A DNA stretch of 64,000 nucleotides, taken from the NCBI RefSeq assembly GCF_900585905.1, contig NZ_UTVH01000001.1, positions 124,001 through 188,000 of the forward strand, written 5' to 3'. The position numbers and the translations under genes are program-made. This document shows positions 47,794 through 56,559 of the stretch, one piece after another. The notes beneath the pieces are model-generated. The model was given only the letters and a program-made list of their open reading frames with translations. It was not told where the DNA came from and did no database searches. How positions within the stretch are numbered: position 1 is the first letter of the stretch; every line of letters starts with the position of its first letter. Source of the stretch: Pseudomonas viridiflava (GTDB taxonomy: Bacteria; Pseudomonadota; Gammaproteobacteria; Pseudomonadales; Pseudomonadaceae).

Positions 47794-49491
47794 CTAGTCC
47801 TTGGTAACGCGGTTGACTTCTTCGAGGCTGGTGATGCCCTGCATGGCCTTGATCAGGCCCGAAGTGCGCAGATCGTTAAAGCCGTCCTTGCGCATTTGAA
47901 TGGAGATATCCAGAGAGTTGCCACCTTCCATGATGATGCGCTCCAGCGCCGGGGTCTTCTTGACCACTTCGTAAATACCGACGCGGCCTTTGTAGCCGCC
48001 GTTGCACTGGTCGCAGCCGACTGGCGCGTAAATCTTGAAGGTGCCGATGCGGTCCGCTGGGAAGCCTTCCTTGAGCAGTACGTCGTCAGGGATCTGCGCT
48101 TCTTTCCTGCAATGGGGGCAGAGTTTGCGCGCCAGCCGCTGGGCGATGATCAGGTTGATGGCGGTGGCGATGTTGAACGCGGCGACGCCCATGTGGCTCA
48201 AGCGGGTCAGGGTTTCTGCCGCGCTGTTGGTGTGCAGTGTCGACAGCACCATGTGCCCGGTCTGGGAGGCCTTGATGGCGATTTCTGCGGTTTCCAGGTC
48301 GCGGATTTCACCGACCATGATCACGTCGGGATCTTGACGAAGAAAAGCACGCAGCGCCTGGGAAAAGTCCATGCCCTGACGCGGATTGACGTTGACCTGA
48401 TTGATGCCTTCCAGGTTGATCTCCACCGGGTCTTCTGCTGTGGAAATGTTGATGTCCACGGTATTGAGGATATTCAGCCCGGTGTACAGGGACACGGTTT
48501 TACCCGAGCCGGTAGGCCCTGTGACCAGAATCATGCCCTGAGGCTGGCGCAACGCTTCCAGGTACAGCTCTTTCTGCTCCGGCTCGTAGCCCAGGGCATC
48601 GATGCCCATTTGCGCGCTCGTTGGGTCCAGCAGACGCATCACGATCTTTTCGCCCCACAGCGTCGGCAGGGTGTTCATCCGGAAGTCGACGGCCTTGGTT
48701 TTCGAAATGCGCAGCTTGACCCGGCCATCCTGGGGCTTGCGACGCTCGGAAATGTCCAGGCTGGCCATGACTTTCAGGCGCGCTGCAATGCGGCTGGCCA
48801 GGTGAATGGGCGGTTTCGCCACTTCATGCAGGATGCCGTCGGTGCGCAGGCGCACGCGGAAGAGTTTTTCATAGGGCTCGAAGTGCAGGTCGGACGAGCC
48901 GAGGCGGATGGCGTCCATGAGCATCTTGTTGACGAAGCGCACCACGGGAGCGTCATCAGCGTCGTCCTTGCCGGTGAGCGACGTTTCTTTGGCGTCGTTA
49001 CCGTTCACCACCTCGAAGTCGAGGTCGATGTCACCCATCTCGACCAGACCGCTCTGGCTGTCGAAGAACTTCTCGATGGCGTCGGTGAGTTTGTCTTCCT
49101 CGACCAGAATCGCTTCGATGTTGAGGCCGGTGCTGAACTGCAGATCGGTGACGGCCTGATGGTTGGCCGGGTCGGAAACGCCGATGTAGAGCTTGTTGCC
49201 GCGCTTGAACAGGGGCAGGGCGTGGTGCTGGCGAATCAGCTTTTCACTGATCAGCCCGCGCGGCTGCTCGTCCTTGTTCAGGCTCTTGAGGTCGAGAAAA
49301 GGCAGGCCGAACTGTTCAGACGACATTTCCGCCAGCGTCAGCGCCTTGACCAGCCGGTTCTGCACCAGGTGGCTGATAAACGAAACCTTGTCACGGCGCG
49401 CCTGCTGGAACGCCTGCTGTGCTGTCTTTTCGTCAAGAAGTTCGGCGGCCACCAGTTGCTTGGCCAACCCGCTCAAGAGCACATCACTCAT
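47794..49491 (-). CDS. pilB: Type IV pilus extension ATPase PilB
   Basis: 565 residues, GspE family hexameric ATPase. MshEN/N1 domain about 1-150; Walker A GPTGSGKT at about 325-332; Asp box STAEDPVE; Walker B VGEIRDLETAEIA; His box LSTLHTNSA; and a zinc tetracysteine (CPHC and CDQC). It drives pilus extension. The ATG at 49491 matches the length of the P. aeruginosa protein; an ATG four codons upstream is possible. It diverges from pilA. Confidence 0.96.
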   Translation of the reverse strand: MSDVLLSGLAKQLVAAELLDEKTAQQAFQQARRDKVSFISHLVQNRLVKALTLAEMSSEQFGLPFLDLKSLNKDEQPRGLISEKLIRQHHALPLFKRGNKLYIGVSDPANHQAVTDLQFSTGLNIEAILVEEDKLTDAIEKFFDSQSGLVEMGDIDLDFEVVNGNDAKETSLTGKDDADDAPVVRFVNKMLMDAIRLGSSDLHFEPYEKLFRVRLRTDGILHEVAKPPIHLASRIAARLKVMASLDISERRKPQDGRVKLRISKTKAVDFRMNTLPTLWGEKIVMRLLDPTSAQMGIDALGYEPEQKELYLEALRQPQGMILVTGPTGSGKTVSLYTGLNILNTVDINISTAEDPVEINLEGINQVNVNPRQGMDFSQALRAFLRQDPDVIMVGEIRDLETAEIAIKASQTGHMVLSTLHTNSAAETLTRLSHMGVAAFNIATAINLIIAQRLARKLCPHCRKEAQIPDDVLLKEGFPADRIGTFKIYAPVGCDQCNGGYKGRVGIYEVVKKTPALERIIMEGGNSLDISIQMRKDGFNDLRTSGLIKAMQGITSLEEVNRVTKD

Positions 49492-49633
49492 AAAACCACC
49501 CAACCCATACGGTGTGTGGTTTATAGCCTAGTCGGGGCGGGCTGCCAATGACGTCGAAGCGCGTGACTAAATTTGTCCGCCGTTGCGCCGATAAGGGGGG
49601 AAGGATTAGCAACAAAGAATAATTGAAGCCTGC

Positions 49634-49651
49634 TTGGCATGACCTATGCTT
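49634..49651 (+). promoter_or_regulatory. Sigma54 promoter of pilA
   Basis: TTGGCATGACCTATGCTT has GG and GC separated by exactly 10 bases, the -24/-12 spacing of RpoN promoters. It lies about 50 bp before pilA. pilA is RpoN/PilSR-dependent in P. aeruginosa. Confidence 0.8.
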
Positions 49652-49698
49652 TGGCACAGGCAGGCAATACCTAATTTGACGCAGCGGAGCGGTAAACC

Positions 49699-50145
49699 AT
49701 GAAAACGGTACAAAGAGGTTTCACATTAATCGAACTGATGATCGTGGTAGCGATTATCGGGATCCTTGCAGCGGTGGCCATTCCTGCTTATCAGGACTAC
49801 ACGATCCGTGCGCAGGTTTCTGAGCTTGTATCGCTTGCGGATGGAGCCAAAGTCGCTGTTGCAGAGGCTCAGCAGACTAACGGCGCATTTCCGGCAGATA
49901 ACACTGCTGCTGGTTATGGCGGCGCATCTGGTAACTACACTCTGTCCGTTGCTGTTGGTGCCGGTGGGGCTATCACTGCCACTTCACGTAACGTGGCTCC
50001 CGTTAACGCCAACATTCGCAATCAGACGTTCATATTGGTGCCAAACGTGAACGGTACGAACGGTGCAGTTAACTGGACCTGCAACACTGGCACCATCGCT
50101 CTCCAGTATCGACCTGCTAACTGCCGTACGCCAGTTGGGCCTTGA
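49699..50145 (+). CDS. pilA: Type IV major pilin PilA
   Basis: 148 residues, type IVa pilin. Leader MKTVQRG is cut before [20 protein letters not shown], with Glu5. The N-terminal helix region [20 protein letters not shown] is standard. The C-terminal disulfide loop is formed by TWTCNTG... actually WTCNTG and ANCRTP near the end. The globular part is Gly/Ala/Asn-rich, with no glycosylation partner gene nearby. A GAGCGG ribosome site precedes the ATG. Confidence 0.95.
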   Translation: MKTVQRGFTLIELMIVVAIIGILAAVAIPAYQDYTIRAQVSELVSLADGAKVAVAEAQQTNGAFPADNTAAGYGGASGNYTLSVAVGAGGAITATSRNVAPVNANIRNQTFILVPNVNGTNGAVNWTCNTGTIALQYRPANCRTPVGP

Positions 50146-50226
50146 CAGCTTATAGTGTTCATTAGGTGATTAAGAGCTTCATGCACTGAGTGTGTGCTGA
50201 GCTTTTTAAGGATACGATGATTTACA

Positions 50227-50258
50227 TAGAAGCCCGATTAGCTTTGATCGGGCTTCTA
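50227..50258 (+). terminator. Hairpin after pilA
   Basis: A perfect 12-bp stem TAGAAGCCCGAT / ATCGGGCTTCTA, loop of 8, without a following T-run. The surrounding 50146-50385 gap is AT-richer than the neighbours and holds no supported gene. Confidence 0.55.
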
Positions 50259-50385
50259 CTCAAAGGCCGATGGTCGTCGTAGCGGCGCCTTTAGAAGTAC
50301 CTTGGTTAGGGGGGCTGTTAAGGCTGCAATACAAAGCCATACTGAGGCTACCCATCCCTATTCCTGAGGACATCCCTTATTCCCC

Positions 50386-51234
50386 TCACAAACTCAACCG
50401 CATCGACAAATCCACCGCCTTCACATCCTTGGTCAGCGAACCAATCGAAATATAATCCACCCCCGTCTCGGCAATCACCTGCAACGTCTCCTCACTAATC
50501 CCGCCACTGGCTTCCAGCTTCGCCCGACCCGCATTGAGGCGCACAGCCTCACGCATATCCTCCAGACTCAATTCATCAAGCATGACGATATCGGCACCCG
50601 CTTCCAGCGCCTCACGCAATTCATCAAGGCTTTCGACTTCCACTTCCACCGGCTTGCCCGGCGCGATGCGGTGGGCGGCGGCGACAGCCTGGGCGATACC
50701 GCCACAGGCGGCGATGTGGTTTTCCTTGATAAGGAAGGCGTCGAACAGGCCGATGCGATGGTTATGACAGCCGCCGCAGGTCACCGCGTATTTCTGCGCC
50801 ATGCGCAGGCCGGGCAGGGTTTTGCGGGTGTCCAGCAACTTCACGTGGGTGTGGGCGACTTTGTCGGCGTAATAACGTGCTTTGGTGGCCACGCCTGACA
50901 GCAGCTGCAGGAAGTTGAGCGCACTGCGCTCGCCCGTGAGCAGCGAGCGCGCCGGGCCTTCCAGATGAAACAGCGTCTGGTCCGGCTGCACCCGGTCCCC
51001 TTCCGCCACCTGCCAATGCACCGCCACCCGCGGGTCGAGCTGGCGAAATACCGCATCCACCCACGGCGTGCCCGCAATCACTGCCGCATCCCGGGAGATG
51101 ATCCGCGCCTTGGCCAGCCGCTCGGCGGGGATCAGCTGCGCCGTAATATCGCCGCTGCCGACATCTTCATGGAGTGCCCGACGCACATTGGCTTCGATTT
51201 CGGCAGTCAGGGCAGCGAGTATCAGGTTCGGCAT
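50386..51234 (-). CDS. nadC: Nicotinate-nucleotide pyrophosphorylase (carboxylating)
   Basis: 282 residues, quinolinate phosphoribosyltransferase of NAD synthesis. Conserved parts include [54 protein letters not shown] and VEVESLDEL. The ATG at 51234 gives the usual [22 protein letters not shown] precedes it. It sits next to pilA as in other pseudomonads. Confidence 0.96.
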   Translation of the reverse strand: MPNLILAALTAEIEANVRRALHEDVGSGDITAQLIPAERLAKARIISRDAAVIAGTPWVDAVFRQLDPRVAVHWQVAEGDRVQPDQTLFHLEGPARSLLTGERSALNFLQLLSGVATKARYYADKVAHTHVKLLDTRKTLPGLRMAQKYAVTCGGCHNHRIGLFDAFLIKENHIAACGGIAQAVAAAHRIAPGKPVEVEVESLDELREALEAGADIVMLDELSLEDMREAVRLNAGRAKLEASGGISEETLQVIAETGVDYISIGSLTKDVKAVDLSMRLSL

Positions 51235-51481
51235 GGCAGGCTCCAATTCCAGGTGGCGCGAGTATAAGGCAAGTAAATTTGACTACCCAGTCGAGTGGAA
51301 ATGCCCGCTCATCGGGGCTAAGGTCATTTTTGCCAGTTTTTTCACATGCGCTGCGATGTAATGGCATTTCTGTGGTCTATCGCTGCACACACTAGTTCGC
51401 TGCCCTGCGACATATTGTCACGGCAGCGGAATATTGGCGTTTACGAGTCAAGGCTGTGTTGTAAGGCAACCGCGTCATGGC

Positions 51482-51522
51482 TTTGACGGCGTCAAACGGG
51501 TGTGAATCGCTTCATGATGAAG
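51482..51522. promoter_or_regulatory. Two perfect short dyads in the nadC / DUF1631 gap
   Basis: TTTGACG-G-CGTCAAA (51482-51496) and CTTCAT-G-ATGAAG (51510-51522) are both perfect and lie 13 bp apart, 60-100 bp before the DUF1631 gene. They could be regulator sites, but I cannot name a protein that binds them. The rest of the 346-bp gap shows no gene. Confidence 0.4.
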
Positions 51523-51580
51523 TGCGACTGTGGCCCGAGGCGTTAATGGGGGTTTGTGATGGTTTACGGCAGGTGCCTTG

Positions 51581-53821
51581 ATGCAAAACGACGAGAAAGT
51601 TGTGCCGTTAACTAAAGCCAGCATCGACTATACGGCTCACTCGCCTGTCGCTCGCTTGCCTGTGGTTTTGCTCCAGGTACGTGACAAGGCCGCCCAGCAG
51701 CTCAGGGAAGCGCTGCAAGCGCTGTTCGACAATGCCGACGATACGCTGTTTGAAATGGCGGACCGCGCGCAGAACAATTCCGAGCAGAACAATTTCTTTG
51801 AAGCCATGCGCGACTTGCGTTTAAAGCGCAAAAGTATCGAGCGTGCGTTTCTCGACAAATTCTATGAAGCCTTTCTGCGCCTGGGCCACTATCAGGTCGC
51901 AGAGCCGACGGTAGCGGCGCCGGTGTCCTTCGACAAGCTGGCCCTGGTGCACAACGATGATCTGGAAAAGACTGTCGCTGTCGATGCGATGGTGGCCAAG
52001 GTCCTCAGCCGTGATGCGACTGCGCTGACCCAACTGACCACGCGCCTCAACCAGCTGGTCACCCAGACCCTGAGCAACGAGGCCAACCCGCTGGGCCCGG
52101 CCATGCTCTGTGACTTTTTCCTGCAGGCCGGGCGCAGTCTTGGCGTCGGTATCAAGGTCAAGCTGATTGTCCTCAAGCTGTTCGAAAAGTACGTGTTGAG
52201 CGACACCGACCATCTTTATAACGAAGCCAACCAGCTGCTCATCGCTACCGGCGTGCTGCCCGAGCTGAAAACCATCCCCACCCGTCGCGCCAGTGATCGC
52301 GCAACCCGGGCCAGCCGCCCGGCGCACACCATGGCCGAGATGGGCTTCGGCCAGGCTGTGGACAAGCTAGATAATGGCGTGCAGGAAGTGTTTTCCGCCT
52401 TGCAGGAATTGCTTCTGCAAGTGCGCGGCAATCTGGTGCCACGGCATCAGCCGAGCGCGGAGCAGCGGCCGATTTCCAGTCAGGATCTGTTGCGCCTGTT
52501 GTCGCACCTGCAGCAGTACGTCCCGGCGTCCGACACGCCCGATGATTTCGACCTGCGCAACCAGCTGGAACAGTTGCTGACCCGCGTCAGCCTGAAGAGC
52601 GGCAAGTTGCGCGTCGTGGGGGTGGGCGATGAAGACGTCATCAACCTCATCGCGATGCTGTTCGAATTCATCCTCGACGACCGCAACTTGCCAGTGTCCC
52701 TGCGTGCACTGATCGGCCGTCTGCAGATCCCGATGCTGAAAGTGGCGGTGATCGACAAGAGTTTCTTCAGTCGTGGCAGCCACCCGGCGCGGCGTCTGTT
52801 GAATGAAATCGCGGCTGCGGCCTTGGGCTGGGGCGGTCGCGATGACTTCCAGCGAGATGCCTTGTATGTGCGCATCGAACAGATCGTGCAGCGCCTGCTG
52901 AATGATTTTGTCGATGATCCGGCGATTTTCCCCGAGCTGCTGGCGGATTTTCTTGCGTTTACCAGCGACGAGCGTCGTCGCAGCGAACTGCTTGAGCAGC
53001 GTACCCGCGACGCCGAAGAAGGCCGTGCGCGCGCCGAGCTTGCTCGTCAGCGTGTGCAGCAGGAGCTGAATCAGCGGCTGCTGGGCAAGGTGTTGCCTGA
53101 GGTGGTGGTGCGGTTGCTGCAGGAGGCCTGGAGCAAGGTGCTGCTGCTGACCTGTCTCAAGCATGGCGATGAGTCGTTCGAGTGGGAAGCGGGGCTCTCT
53201 ACCATGGACGATCTGGTCTGGAGCGTTGAGCTGCACGAAGAGCCAGAAGCGCGACAGCGCCTGTTGTCGCTGGTGCCGGGGCTGCTCAAGGCCCTGCGCG
53301 AAGGGCTGGCCAGTGCCGCGTTCGATCCGTTCGCGACCAGCGAGTTCTTCAGTCAACTTGAAGTGCTTCATGTGCAGGCATTTCAACATTTCTCCCGCTG
53401 TCAGGAAGAGGGCACCGCGCTGTCGGCTGCCGAGCAGGCCGCACAGGGTCCGGCGATGATGCAGGTGGTCGATGAGATCGTCTTGATTGCCCCGGGCGAG
53501 CAAGTGTTGAACGAACCCTGCCCGCGTCTGCCCGATGATGACGCCGGCCTCGCCCAGGTCGACAAGTTGCGCCTTGGTGGCTGGGTCGAAATTCAGGAAG
53601 ATGAAGATCACAAGCTGCGCTGCAAGCTGGCCGCGATTGTCGAGCCTGGGGGGCGTTACGTGTTCGTCAACCGCACCGGGATGAAGGTGCTGGAAAAGAC
53701 TCGGGTGGGTCTGGCGATGGAATTCCGTCGCGGCACCATTCGCCTGCTTGACGACACGCTGCTGTTCGACCGTGCGCTGGAGTCAGTGCTGGGCAACTTG
53801 CGCAAGCTCAAGGACGCCTGA
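51581..53821 (+). CDS. DUF1631 domain protein
   Basis: 746 residues, cytoplasmic, mostly helical and acidic. The start ATG 51581 has AGGTG upstream and follows a TTG at 51578. The DUF1631 pattern runs from about residue 20 to the end, with RERVQQEL-like coiled coil near 480-510 and the C-terminal block GGWVEIQEDEDHKLRCKLA and RYVFVNRTGMKVLE. That last block resembles a small beta-barrel of the PilZ kind, without its RxxxR motif. Often labelled thymidine phosphorylase, which is unsupported. Position matches PAO1 PA4523. Function unknown. Confidence 0.8.
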   Translation: MQNDEKVVPLTKASIDYTAHSPVARLPVVLLQVRDKAAQQLREALQALFDNADDTLFEMADRAQNNSEQNNFFEAMRDLRLKRKSIERAFLDKFYEAFLRLGHYQVAEPTVAAPVSFDKLALVHNDDLEKTVAVDAMVAKVLSRDATALTQLTTRLNQLVTQTLSNEANPLGPAMLCDFFLQAGRSLGVGIKVKLIVLKLFEKYVLSDTDHLYNEANQLLIATGVLPELKTIPTRRASDRATRASRPAHTMAEMGFGQAVDKLDNGVQEVFSALQELLLQVRGNLVPRHQPSAEQRPISSQDLLRLLSHLQQYVPASDTPDDFDLRNQLEQLLTRVSLKSGKLRVVGVGDEDVINLIAMLFEFILDDRNLPVSLRALIGRLQIPMLKVAVIDKSFFSRGSHPARRLLNEIAAAALGWGGRDDFQRDALYVRIEQIVQRLLNDFVDDPAIFPELLADFLAFTSDERRRSELLEQRTRDAEEGRARAELARQRVQQELNQRLLGKVLPEVVVRLLQEAWSKVLLLTCLKHGDESFEWEAGLSTMDDLVWSVELHEEPEARQRLLSLVPGLLKALREGLASAAFDPFATSEFFSQLEVLHVQAFQHFSRCQEEGTALSAAEQAAQGPAMMQVVDEIVLIAPGEQVLNEPCPRLPDDDAGLAQVDKLRLGGWVEIQEDEDHKLRCKLAAIVEPGGRYVFVNRTGMKVLEKTRVGLAMEFRRGTIRLLDDTLLFDRALESVLGNLRKLKDA

Positions 53822-53876
53822 TCTGGCGCAGTTCCGCCTGATGCTGGAGTTTCTGCAGCATCCGGCGCGCAGTCCT

Positions 53877-54208
53877 GTGGGAGCGAGCTTGCTCGCGAAG
53901 GGTTATCGCAAGTGGTATTGCGCTGAGCCAACTGACGCCTTCGCAAGCAAGCTTGCTCCCACCTGGACGTGTGATGCACATCGATCCGTCAGAGCTAGCT
54001 TGCACTTGAACATCTGCCGCGCACAGGTCAGTGGGAGCGAGCTTGCTCGCGAAGGGTTATCGCAAGCGGCATTGAGCTGAGCTGCTGGACGGCTTCGCAA
54101 GCAAGCTTGCTCCCACCTAGACATGTGACGCACATCCAGCCGTCAGAGCTAGCTTGCACTTGAACATCTGCCGCGCACAGGTCAGTGGGAGCGAGCTTGC
54201 TCGCGAAT
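53877..54208. repeat. 154-bp tandem repeats with GAGCTTGCTCGCGAA hairpins
   Basis: Units start GTGGGAGCGAGCTTGCTCGC at 53877, 54031 and 54185, exactly 154 bp apart; the third is cut short. Each full unit has the inverse arm GCAAGCAAGCTTGCTCCCAC and the linker GTCAGAGCTAGCTTGCACTT. The 536-bp gap to ampD contains no gene. Confidence 0.9.
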
Positions 54209-54357
54209 CGGTGCAGCGCTCATGGCGTTGCAACCAGCCCCAGCTGTCCTGCTCAACCCGTTCACCCTTCCTACGTCATGCAACGCCAATTTACTCCCCG
54301 TCAGGCGTCTATCGCGGGCATACTTGCGCCACTGAATGACCCGTGCAAGGACCCTTT

Positions 54358-54906
54358 ATGCAACTGGACTGTGCCAGCGGCTGGTGCCATGACGTGCAAC
54401 ACTGCCCATCGCCCAACTTCAATGCCCGCCCCGCAGGCGAAGTTTCATTGCTGGTGATCCACAATATCAGCCTGCCTCCGGCGCAATTCAAGACCGGCAA
54501 GGTGCAGGCGTTTTTCCAGAATCTGCTGGATGTCACAGAGCATCCCTATTTTGCAGGGATCGCGGACTTGCGGGTGTCGGCGCATTTCCTGATCGAGCGT
54601 GATGGAGAGGTCACCCAGTTCGTGTCCTGCCTGGACCGCGCCTGGCATGCCGGGGTTTCCGTGTTTGACGGGCGTGAGGGCTGCAATGATTTTTCCCTGG
54701 GCATCGAGCTTGAAGGCACTGACGAACAGCCGTTCACCGACGCCCAGTATTCAGCGTTGATCGAGCTGACCCGCCAACTTCGCAGCGCCTATCCGGCGAT
54801 AACGCCGCAACGTATGTGCGGCCACAGTGACATCGCGCCGGGTCGCAAGACTGATCCCGGCCCTTTTTTTGACTGGCCGCGCTTCCGGGCGGCGGTGCAG
54901 GACTGA
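54358..54906 (+). CDS. ampD: 1,6-anhydro-N-acetylmuramyl-L-alanine amidase AmpD
   Basis: 182 residues, cytoplasmic zinc amidase of peptidoglycan recycling. Zinc ligands His35, His156 and Asp166 are present, with the catalytic Glu117 and Lys164 (Citrobacter numbering 34, 154, 164, 116 and 162). Loss of AmpD derepresses AmpC beta-lactamase. AAGGA precedes ATG 54358. ampE follows 18 bp later. Confidence 0.95.
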   Translation: MQLDCASGWCHDVQHCPSPNFNARPAGEVSLLVIHNISLPPAQFKTGKVQAFFQNLLDVTEHPYFAGIADLRVSAHFLIERDGEVTQFVSCLDRAWHAGVSVFDGREGCNDFSLGIELEGTDEQPFTDAQYSALIELTRQLRSAYPAITPQRMCGHSDIAPGRKTDPGPFFDWPRFRAAVQD

Positions 54907-54924
54907 TTTTTTCGGAGGCAGGTC

Positions 54925-55761
54925 ATGAGTTTTCTGGTGTTGTTGCTGGCGATTCTGGTCGAGAAGTTTTCGGCGCTGCGCCAGCGTGTGCAACGCGACG
55001 GCATGTGGCGGGCAGAACTGGCCCGGCTGGAGTCGAGGCCGAAAACGGCTGCGCATCCGTGGCTGATTCTGGCGCTGACGGTATTACTGCCAATAGCGTT
55101 GCTGGCTCTGGTGCTGGTGGTGCTGGGCTCGGTGGCCAATGGCTGGCTGGCGCTGCCGGTGCATTTGCTGGTGTTGATTTACAGCCTTGGGCGGGGTGAC
55201 CTGAGCGTTGCCCTGGGGCCGTTTCGCGATGCCTGCCGCCGGGGCGACGAAGAGGCTGCCTCCATTGTGGCCGAGCGTGACATGGGCGTTGTCGCCACCG
55301 ACAGCGAAGCGTTGCTCAAGGGTGTGCAGAGCTATCTGCTGTGGCAAGGCTACCAAAGCTTTTTCGCCGTGATTTTCTGGTACTTCGTGCTGGGGCCAGT
55401 GGCAGCGCTGGCGTATCGCCTGCTCGCCCTGGCTGCCGAACACGGCAAGGCGCCGGGCGTTGCGGCAAACGCCGCGCAGTTGCGCCATGCCTTTGACTTC
55501 ATTCCTGTGCGCCTGCTGGCCGCGAGCTTTGCCCTGGTAGGTAATTTCGTGGCGGTCAGCCGGGTCATGTTGCCGGAGCTGCTGAACTGGGAAATCAGCG
55601 CTGCACAGCTGATCGCCAATGTCGGTCGGATTGCCGGTGAAGTACCTGCGCCGGTTGTCGGTGTCGAAGGGGTCAACAGCCTTGATGTGTTGTGGGAATT
55701 GCTGCTGCGGGCGGCGATCGTGTGGTACGCCGGGTTTGCCTTGTGGACCTTGCTGGTCTGA
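54925..55761 (+). CDS. ampE: Regulatory signalling membrane protein AmpE
   Basis: 278 residues. Four membrane segments, among them about 50-68, 71-88, 145-170 and 255-275. N-terminus MSFLVLLLAILVEKFSALRQ is typical. GGAGG lies before the ATG. The protein is linked to beta-lactamase induction, with unclear biochemistry. It faces the tatD-type gene with a 16-bp gap and no clear terminator. Confidence 0.93.
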   Translation: MSFLVLLLAILVEKFSALRQRVQRDGMWRAELARLESRPKTAAHPWLILALTVLLPIALLALVLVVLGSVANGWLALPVHLLVLIYSLGRGDLSVALGPFRDACRRGDEEAASIVAERDMGVVATDSEALLKGVQSYLLWQGYQSFFAVIFWYFVLGPVAALAYRLLALAAEHGKAPGVAANAAQLRHAFDFIPVRLLAASFALVGNFVAVSRVMLPELLNWEISAAQLIANVGRIAGEVPAPVVGVEGVNSLDVLWELLLRAAIVWYAGFALWTLLV

Positions 55762-55777
55762 CGGCAACAGGTGACGC

Positions 55778-56557
55778 TCACCCCCAGCCAAACAACTCCC
55801 GCGCATTGGCAGTGCTCGCCTCGGCCAGTTCTTCGGGCGTGATCCGCAGCAGTTCGGCCAATGCGCTGCAGATGGCGGGCAAGTGCTCAGGGCTGTTGCG
55901 CTGGCCAGGAAACATGGCAGGCGCCATGTCCGGCGAGTCGGTTTCCAGCACGATGGATTGCAGCGGCAGCTCGGCGATGACCCGGTGCATGCGTAGTGCC
56001 TGTGGCCAGGTAGCCGCGCCGCCCAGGCCCAGTGTGAAGCCCAGCTTGATGTATTCCCGCGCTTCTTCGCGACTGCCCGCGAAGGCATGAATGACGCCAC
56101 AGCGCTTGAGCCGAAAACGCTTGAGCGTGGCGATCACGTCGGCGTGGCTGCGCCGCACGTGCAGCAGCACGGGCAGATCGAAGTCAGCGGCCAGTTGCAG
56201 CTGCGCGTCGAAATACTGCTGCTGGCGCGCTCGGTCCAGCGTCTCGACATAGTAATCCAGGCCGATCTCTCCCAGCGCGCACAGCTGCGGATGCCCCTGC
56301 AAGCGCGACAGCCAGTCAGCCAGCTCAGTGAGGTGCTCGGGCCGATGCTCGTCGATGTATACCGGATGCAGGCCGAGCGCCGCGTACACCGCAGGCTGCT
56401 GCAGCGTGAGGTCCCACAGCCGCTGCCAGTTACGCTGATACACCCCTAGCACCACCATGCGCTCGACACCCAGGGCCAGGCTGCTGCGCAGCACGGCATC
56501 GCGATCCTGATCAAAGCTCTCGAAGTCCAGGTGAGTGTGGGTGTCGATCAACTGCAC
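55778..56557 (-). CDS. TatD family metal-dependent hydrolase
   Basis: 259 residues, TIM-barrel with metal ligands in IDTHTHLDF, GEIGLDYY, PVLLHVRRSHAD, IHAFAGSREEA and LETDSPDMAP. Family members are 3'-5' exonucleases. The GTG start has GAGG within the cra end and only 2 bp separate the genes, so both are co-transcribed. This pairing with the fructose regulator recurs in pseudomonads; the reason is unknown. Confidence 0.9.
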   Translation of the reverse strand: MQLIDTHTHLDFESFDQDRDAVLRSSLALGVERMVVLGVYQRNWQRLWDLTLQQPAVYAALGLHPVYIDEHRPEHLTELADWLSRLQGHPQLCALGEIGLDYYVETLDRARQQQYFDAQLQLAADFDLPVLLHVRRSHADVIATLKRFRLKRCGVIHAFAGSREEAREYIKLGFTLGLGGAATWPQALRMHRVIAELPLQSIVLETDSPDMAPAMFPGQRNSPEHLPAICSALAELLRITPEELAEASTANARELFGWG

Positions 56558-56559
56558 GA

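Noticed and set aside
50270..50455. 61-codon frame after pilA as a small gene
   Set aside because: No ribosome site, overlaps the nadC end, composition unlike a protein of this genome.
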